Shown here piece after piece: positions 5,403-8,161 of a DNA stretch of 8,161 bases. A program made the position numbers and the translations under genes. The notes beneath the pieces were generated by a model. The model was given only the letters and a program-made list of their open reading frames with translations. It was not told the DNA's origin and did not search any database. The stretch is taken from positions 1 through 8,161 of the forward strand of contig CAMPBN010000044.1 of the NCBI GenBank assembly GCA_946638265.1, in the 5' to 3' direction. The stretch comes from an uncultured Bacillota bacterium (GTDB lineage: Bacteria > Bacillota > Clostridia > Peptostreptococcales > Anaerovoracaceae). Each line of letters begins with the position of its first letter. Positions within the stretch are counted from its first letter, which is position 1.

Positions 5403-6605
5403 ATGTCTATGACATTACAGTTTGAAAGCAACGAAACCGACGCTGCGAAGATCAAAGTCATCGGAGTGGGCGGTGGCGGCTGCAACGCTGTTAACAGAAT
5501 GATAGAAGAAGGTATGAAGGGCGTTTCCTTCATGGCCGTTAATACGGATAAACAGGTTTTGCTGAGCTCAAAGGCCGAGACCAAGATGCAGATCGGCGAA
5601 AAGCTGACCAAGGGTCTTGGTGCAGGTGCCAATCCTGAGGTTGGTCAGAGAGCGGCAGAAGAAAATATAGATGACATCACCAAATTTATGGCAGGTTCCG
5701 ACATGGTATTTATCACTGCCGGCATGGGCGGCGGCACCGGTACGGGCGCAGCTCCCGTTATCGCCAAAGCGGCCAAGGATCTGGGCATCCTCACCGTAGG
5801 CATCGTTACCAAGCCTTTCGTTTTCGAAGGCGGCAAGCGCATGAAGCACGCCGAGGTGGGCATCAAATTCCTGAAAAAATACGTAGACTCCCTCATCGTA
5901 GTTCCAAACGACAAACTTTTGGAAATCGCCGAGAAGAATACCACAATGCTGGAAGCGTTCAAGATGGCAGACAAAGTGCTGCACCAGGGCGTTCAGGGCA
6001 TCTCCGACATCATTTCCGATACAGGCGTGATCAACGTTGACTTTGCCGACGTGAAGACCATCATGAGCGACAGAGGTATCGCTCACATGGGTATCGGCCA
6101 CGGCAAGGGCGAAGACAGAGCAGAGCAGGCTCTTCAGGAAGCAGTCAACAGTCCGCTTCTTGAAACATCCATCAACGGAGCCAAAGCCATCCTCATCAAT
6201 ATTACGGGCGGCTACGACATGGGTATCATGGAAGCCAGCGATGTGGCCAAGAGAATCAAGGAAATGGCAGACAAGGATGCCATCATCATCTTCGGTTCCG
6301 CCATTAAGGAAGATCTGCAGGATGAGTTGGTTGTGACAGTTATCGCTACAGGCTTTGAAGAGCACAGCGAAATTTTCACTCCGGGACACAGCATTGACGA
6401 AATGCCGGCTCCGCAGCAGGCTCCAACCGAAGACGATTCGTCTGCAGATGGTGGCACCATCGGAATTGCCACGAACATTTTCAAAAACACTCCGGATCGC
6501 TTGAGGGAAGAACCGGCGCCTGCACCAAGGGCCGAAAACCTTTTCTCGGAAGATAGCGGGACAAAGGCAACATCCTTTGAAATTCCTGATTTTCTCAAGG
6601 GCTAA
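5403..6605 (+). CDS. ftsZ: Cell division protein FtsZ
   Basis: FtsZ is the tubulin-like GTPase whose treadmilling filaments form the cytoplasmic Z ring and direct septal wall synthesis. The 400-residue product is of normal length. The N-terminal GTP-binding domain has GVGGGGCNAVNRM (21-33), the tubulin signature GGGTGTG (109-115) and KPFVFEGGKR (137-146). The T7 loop NVDFADVK (211-218) carries Asn211, Asp213 and Asp216, which complete the GTPase site of the neighbouring subunit. The polymerisation domain ends near residue 318. A Pro/Glu/Asp-rich flexible linker (about 320-393) leads to the C-terminal peptide IPDFLKG (394-400), the conserved docking site for FtsA, SepF and other partners. ftsA is not next to it, unlike in Bacillus and E. 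coli. The gene has its own probable promoter and a terminator. Confidence 0.99.
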   Translation: MSMTLQFESNETDAAKIKVIGVGGGGCNAVNRMIEEGMKGVSFMAVNTDKQVLLSSKAETKMQIGEKLTKGLGAGANPEVGQRAAEENIDDITKFMAGSDMVFITAGMGGGTGTGAAPVIAKAAKDLGILTVGIVTKPFVFEGGKRMKHAEVGIKFLKKYVDSLIVVPNDKLLEIAEKNTTMLEAFKMADKVLHQGVQGISDIISDTGVINVDFADVKTIMSDRGIAHMGIGHGKGEDRAEQALQEAVNSPLLETSINGAKAILINITGGYDMGIMEASDVAKRIKEMADKDAIIIFGSAIKEDLQDELVVTVIATGFEEHSEIFTPGHSIDEMPAPQQAPTEDDSSADGGTIGIATNIFKNTPDRLREEPAPAPRAENLFSEDSGTKATSFEIPDFLKG

Positions 6606-6636
6606 GCCCGGAGAGGAAAACAAAAACAAGAAAAAT

Positions 6637-6660
6637 AGCCGGTGAAAGCCGGCTTTTTCT
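6637..6660 (+). terminator. Intrinsic terminator after ftsZ
   Basis: AGCCGG (6637-6642) pairs with CCGGCT (6649-6654) around a six-base TGAAAG loop, followed by a T-run (6654-6658). An A-run (6631-6635) upstream could extend the stem past a T-T mismatch. It lies 31 bases after the ftsZ stop and marks the end of the division cluster transcript. Confidence 0.88.
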
Positions 6661-6712
6661 ATAATATGAAAGAATGATAGTTATTGTAAAGTATGCAAAT
6701 ATTATCAAAAAT
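6660..6712 (+). promoter_or_regulatory. AT-rich region likely holding the promoter of the methyltransferase-pheS unit
   Basis: The terminator after ftsZ implies a new promoter before 6736, and this stretch is AT-rich. A perfect TATAAT lies at 6660-6665 but touches the terminator T-run and has no -35 box. TATTAT (6700-6705) and TTGTAA (6684-6689) are also present but only 10 bases apart, so they do not form a standard pair. The exact promoter is therefore unresolved. No T-box leader is visible. Confidence 0.3.
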
Positions 6713-6723
6713 TGTAAGTGAGT

Positions 6724-6727
6724 AGGA
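6724..6727 (+). promoter_or_regulatory. Ribosome binding site that sets the methyltransferase start
   Basis: AGGA lies 8 bases before the ATG at 6736. The upstream in-frame GTG at 6718 has no such site before it, so ATG 6736 is chosen. Confidence 0.5.
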
Positions 6728-6735
6728 AAACGCCC

Positions 6736-7551
6736 ATGAAGAGAGTGACATCTAGGGACAACAGAATATACAAGCTTTGCTCCCGCCTGGGCACGAAAAA
6801 GTACAGAGACCGTGAGGGCCTCTATATTGCCGAAGGGCCGAATCTGGTGAAAGAGCTTTTGGGCAGCGGCAGGCTGAGGTATGTAGTCCTGGAGGAAGGT
6901 TTCTCCGAGAGGACAGCCGATTTTGAAAAAGACTTTTTCGAAAAGGTATCCGCAGGGGAAGATGGCAGGACAGACGGGCCCGAGATTGTCGAAATGCCTG
7001 AAAAACTTTTCCGCGATGTGGCGGACACTGTTTTTTCGCAAGGAATTCTGGGAATCGTGGAACGCGACGAGCCGGCAGAGGATGACTTTTTCGAGCATGT
7101 GGGCAATGGCAATGTGGTGGTTCTGGACAGACTTCAGGACCCGGGCAATGTGGGCACCATCATCAGGACAGCAGATGCGGCCTGCTATCGAGGTGTGATA
7201 GCTATGAAGGGCTGCGTTGATATATTTTCACCCAAGGTCGTAAGGGCCGCTGCAGGCTCCGTCTTTAGGGTGCCTGTGCTGTTTGCGGATACACCGTCCG
7301 AAGCGGCCAGGCTTCTGAAAAGTCATGGCAAGAAGATCCTTGCCACGAGCCTTGACACCGACATCAGATATTATGATGTGGATATGAAAAAAGATACGGC
7401 TCTTATCATAGGCAACGAAGGCAACGGCATATGCCCGGAGTTTTTCGAACTTGCCGACACTCTTGTCACCATTCCGATGGGCGGAGTGATAGAGAGCCTT
7501 AACGCCAGTGTGGCGGCCGGCATCCTCATGTATGAGGCTATGCGGGCGTAA
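6736..7551 (+). CDS. TrmH/SpoU-family (SPOUT) RNA 2'-O-ribose methyltransferase, YsgA-like
   Basis: This 271-residue protein is of the SpoU/TrmH class of knotted SPOUT methyltransferases, which transfer a methyl group from S-adenosylmethionine to a ribose 2'-hydroxyl in rRNA or tRNA. The N-terminal part (about 1-110) matches the L30e-like substrate-binding domain, with KKYRDREGLYIAEGPNLVKE (21-40). The catalytic domain shows motif 1, LDRLQDPGNVGTIIRTADA (130-148, with Asn138 and Arg144), motif 2, IIGNEGNGI (224-232), and motif 3, IPMGGVIESLNASVAAGIL (246-264). The last two form the cofactor-binding knot. The place just before pheS is that of ysgA in Bacillus, whose product is reported to act on 23S rRNA; the target of this protein is inferred, and RlmB-type or tRNA activity is possible. 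The start at 6736 is preferred over GTG 6718 because it has a ribosome binding site. The stop is 23 bases before pheS, so the two are likely co-transcribed. Confidence 0.9.
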   Translation: MKRVTSRDNRIYKLCSRLGTKKYRDREGLYIAEGPNLVKELLGSGRLRYVVLEEGFSERTADFEKDFFEKVSAGEDGRTDGPEIVEMPEKLFRDVADTVFSQGILGIVERDEPAEDDFFEHVGNGNVVVLDRLQDPGNVGTIIRTADAACYRGVIAMKGCVDIFSPKVVRAAAGSVFRVPVLFADTPSEAARLLKSHGKKILATSLDTDIRYYDVDMKKDTALIIGNEGNGICPEFFELADTLVTIPMGGVIESLNASVAAGILMYEAMRA

Positions 7552-7563
7552 ATTGAAAATTTT

Positions 7564-7569
7564 AGGAGG
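7564..7569 (+). promoter_or_regulatory. Ribosome binding site of pheS
   Basis: A perfect AGGAGG lies 5 bases before the ATG at 7575. The 23-base gap leaves no room for a T-box or other leader directly before pheS. Confidence 0.75.
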
Positions 7570-7574
7570 ACATT

Positions 7575-8161
7575 ATGAGTATCGATTTAGAGAAAATCTT
7601 AACCGAAGCCAAGGAGAAGATAGCTGCTGCTGTCACTCCCGAAGATACAGAAGAAGTCAGAGTAGGTATGCTGGGCAAGAACGGCCAGGTTACTTCCATC
7701 CTGCGTTCCATGGGCTCGCTCTCGCCTGCAGAGAAAAAGGAGCTGGGCCAGAAAGCCAATGCTCTGAAAAAGCAGATTGAAGAAATGCTGAATACCAAAG
7801 TGGAAGAAGTGAAAAAGGCCGCTCAGGCAGCAAAGCTTTCCGCTGAAAAGCTGGATGTAACCGAGCCGGGCAAGGCGCCTGTGCTGGGAGCAGAGCATCC
7901 TATCACCATCACCATCAACGAGCTGGTAAAGGTGTTCAACCAGATGGGATTCACGGTGGTGGAAGGACCGGAAGTAGAGACTGTATGGTACAATTTCGAT
8001 GCGCTTAATGCACCGGTAAACCATCCTTCACGTGATATGACAGATACATTCTATTTCTCGGAAGATCAGCTGCTGCGTACACACACATCTCCTGATGAAG
8101 TGCGCACCATGCAGAGTGTAAAGCCGCCTTTCAAGGTAGTGATCCCAGGCAGATGCTTCCG
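7575..8161 (+). CDS. pheS: Phenylalanine--tRNA ligase alpha subunit (PheS), N-terminal part
   Basis: This is the 5' part of pheS, open to the window edge, giving 195 complete codons. PheS forms an alpha2-beta2 enzyme with PheT and holds the class II catalytic core that attaches phenylalanine to tRNA-Phe. The first 90 or so residues are charged and helical (MSIDLEKIL at the start, then AEKKELGQKANALKKQIEE), as in the tRNA-binding coiled-coil arm of bacterial PheS. The catalytic domain begins around GAEHPITITI and shows FTVVEGPEVE, NFDALNAPVNHPSRDMTDTF (class II motif region) and LLRTHTSP. The last visible residues, VVIPGRCFR, lead into motif 2. Roughly the C-terminal two fifths and any pheT lie beyond the window. 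The start is fixed by a strong ribosome binding site. Co-transcription with the upstream methyltransferase gene is likely. Confidence 0.97.
   Translation, partial: MSIDLEKILTEAKEKIAAAVTPEDTEEVRVGMLGKNGQVTSILRSMGSLSPAEKKELGQKANALKKQIEEMLNTKVEEVKKAAQAAKLSAEKLDVTEPGKAPVLGAEHPITITINELVKVFNQMGFTVVEGPEVETVWYNFDALNAPVNHPSRDMTDTFYFSEDQLLRTHTSPDEVRTMQSVKPPFKVVIPGRCF

Noticed and set aside
5568..6629. 353-residue open frame on the - strand opposite ftsZ
   Set aside because: It lies almost wholly within ftsZ, which has every expected motif. It has no recognisable domain and its composition is that of an antisense shadow.
6718..6735. GTG start of the methyltransferase, six codons upstream
   Set aside because: No ribosome binding site precedes it. 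AGGA at 6724-6727 fits ATG 6736 instead.

Overview
The window is the 3' half of a Firmicute-type division and cell wall (dcw) gene cluster, followed by the start of a phenylalanyl-tRNA synthetase operon. All genes lie on the + strand. Gene order, strong AGGAGG-type ribosome binding sites, moderate GC content and the DUF881/DUF881/Sbp trio point to a Clostridia-like member of the Bacillota. The exact taxon cannot be fixed from this sequence.

Layout. Positions 1-331 hold the 3' end of murD. Then come ftsW/spoVE (359-1501) and murG (1498-2595, overlapping ftsW by ATGA). A very GC-rich hairpin (2596-2635) separates murG from ftsQ/divIB (2671-3414). Two paralogous DUF881 membrane proteins follow (3429-4160 and 4160-4894), then the small membrane protein Sbp (4905-5276). 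A 126-base gap with an extended -10 promoter leads to ftsZ (5403-6605), which ends at a clear intrinsic terminator (6637-6660). Downstream are an SPOUT-type RNA 2'-O-methyltransferase gene of the YsgA kind (6736-7551) and the 5' part of pheS (7575 to the window end).

How the genes work together. MurD and MurG make lipid II on the inner face of the membrane. The SEDS protein FtsW/SpoVE polymerises lipid II outside. FtsQ/DivIB is a structural divisome protein, and FtsZ is the cytoskeletal GTPase that organises the site. The two DUF881 proteins and Sbp are conserved companions of this cluster with no settled function.

Compared with Bacillus subtilis, murB (between murG and divIB), ftsA (between sbp and ftsZ) and spoIIGA-sigE (after ftsZ) are all missing from their usual places. 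There are no mobile elements, CRISPR arrays, tRNA or rRNA genes. I found no new multi-gene system; the points worth a second look are these absences, the murG-ftsQ hairpin and the DUF881 pair.
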